64,000 bases of DNA, from NCBI GenBank assembly GCA_910586725.1, contig CAJUJL010000010.1, forward strand, positions 1-64,000, written 5' to 3'. This document shows, piece by piece, positions 63,525-64,000 of the stretch. Source of the DNA: an uncultured Lachnospiraceae bacterium (lineage in GTDB: Bacteria > Bacillota > Clostridia > Lachnospirales > Lachnospiraceae). The stretch's first letter is position 1. Each line of letters starts with the position of its first letter. A program made the translations under genes and the position numbers. The notes beneath the pieces were generated by a model, which searched no databases, was not told the DNA's origin, and worked only from the letters and a program-made list of their open reading frames with translations.

Positions 63525-64000
63525 TCAGGGAATCTGAAATACGATATTCGCAAGTTCTTTCTGATCTTCATCCTTTGCAGTCACTTCTAAAGACAACTCC
63601 TTTTCCCCATTGTACAGTACCATAATCCAGCTGTCTGTCGTTCCGTCCGCATTTTCTTCATGCTTCTGCGACATCCACTGTAAGAAGTTTCCGTTCGCAT
63701 CTTTGATTCCGACATCCGGATCATTATACGGGTCGTTGTAAGGAGCCTTTCGAAAATCCGGAAAATGTGCATGAACGACAAGCCCCGCTTTCGTCTTCAC
63801 AGCATCTTTTATCACAATCCCATTTTCCTCCCGATCAATCGCTATTGTTTCATTTTCAGATGTATCCACAGTAACCGGAAATCTCAAATGCCACATTCCG
63901 TCCACTCTTGCCGTATTTTCGCATTCCCCCTGCGCATCCCAGCTGTCCCAAAGATGTCCGGTAAGATTTGTAATCGTCCAGTCCGCGATAATCGTATGAT
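63525..64000 (-). CDS. C-terminal part of an unidentified envelope protein (cut by right edge)
   Basis: The reading frame is open from the right edge (about ADWTITNLTGHLWDSWDAQG) to the stop at 63525, giving about 158 residues. It is beta-rich with no membrane helix and has motifs such as WHLRFPVTVDTSENETI and LQWMSQKHEENADGTTDSW. The look is that of the extracellular C-terminal domain of DUF4179/DUF5643 anti-sigma-like proteins, but this is a guess. A GTG at 63905 could be read as a start, yet the open upstream frame without ribosome binding site argues that the gene continues beyond the window. Confidence 0.6.
   Translation of the reverse strand, partial: HTIIADWTITNLTGHLWDSWDAQGECENTARVDGMWHLRFPVTVDTSENETIAIDREENGIVIKDAVKTKAGLVVHAHFPDFRKAPYNDPYNDPDVGIKDANGNFLQWMSQKHEENADGTTDSWIMVLYNGEKELSLEVTAKDEDQKELANIVFQIP

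Overview
The window reads as chromosome from a Gram-positive anaerobic gut-type Firmicute, most likely Lachnospiraceae (Clostridia). Supporting markers are the oxygen-sensitive class III ribonucleotide reductase pair nrdD-nrdG, the flavin-bifurcating NfnAB pair, a class II GalT, a NifS/IscU pair, very large secreted proteins ending in BspA-like leucine-rich repeats, and consistent GGAGG ribosome binding sites. The family assignment is inference. No tRNA, rRNA, CRISPR array or intact insertion sequence was seen.

Left edge (1-800): the first codons of an XRE-type regulator run off the window, abutting a 5'-truncated Ig-like surface-protein fragment with its own terminator. This looks like an old recombination boundary.

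Main discovery region (797-18380, all on the minus strand): one apparent operon read from a consensus promoter (TTGACA-16-TATAAT, 18353-18380). In transcription order it encodes an Lgt-like membrane protein, a 2639-aa secreted Calx-beta/LRR protein, a 49-aa double-glycine precursor peptide at 9453-9602, a strong hairpin, an EntF-like C-A-PCP-TE nonribosomal peptide synthetase, a short HlyD-like adaptor, a C39-peptidase ABC exporter and a second NHLM-type ABC exporter. The A domain reads as serine-specific and the TE carries a cysteine nucleophile. No lanthionine, radical-SAM or YcaO enzyme is present. I know of no named system with this combination of a ribosomal GG-peptide, a one-module serine NRPS, a dedicated Lgt paralogue and a giant surface protein.

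Middle (18.4-31.7 kb): typA, iscU-nifS, an HtrA protease, a MarR regulator with a TauE/SafE permease, a two-component system with a Bcr-type ABC transporter (probably peptide-antibiotic sensing and resistance), a gene-remnant gap, and nrdD-nrdG under two NrdR boxes.

Then (31.7-46.3 kb): degV-folC, a GntR/YtrA-type regulator with its ABC transporter, nfnA-nfnB behind a 28-bp inverted repeat, a CwlD-PdaA-like fusion enzyme, two CobW-family metallochaperone GTPases (one with a long His/Cys repeat), an exporter ABC half-transporter, acylphosphatase and argS.

Right part (46.3-64 kb): a 1982-aa CotH/lamin-tail/LRR surface protein directly upstream of argS, galT, rarA with an aminotransferase, an Rpn-type nuclease gene, divergent araC and MATE genes, and a glucose PTS with its PRD antiterminator and a leader RAT/terminator. 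A secreted-looking or anti-sigma-like protein is cut by the right edge.
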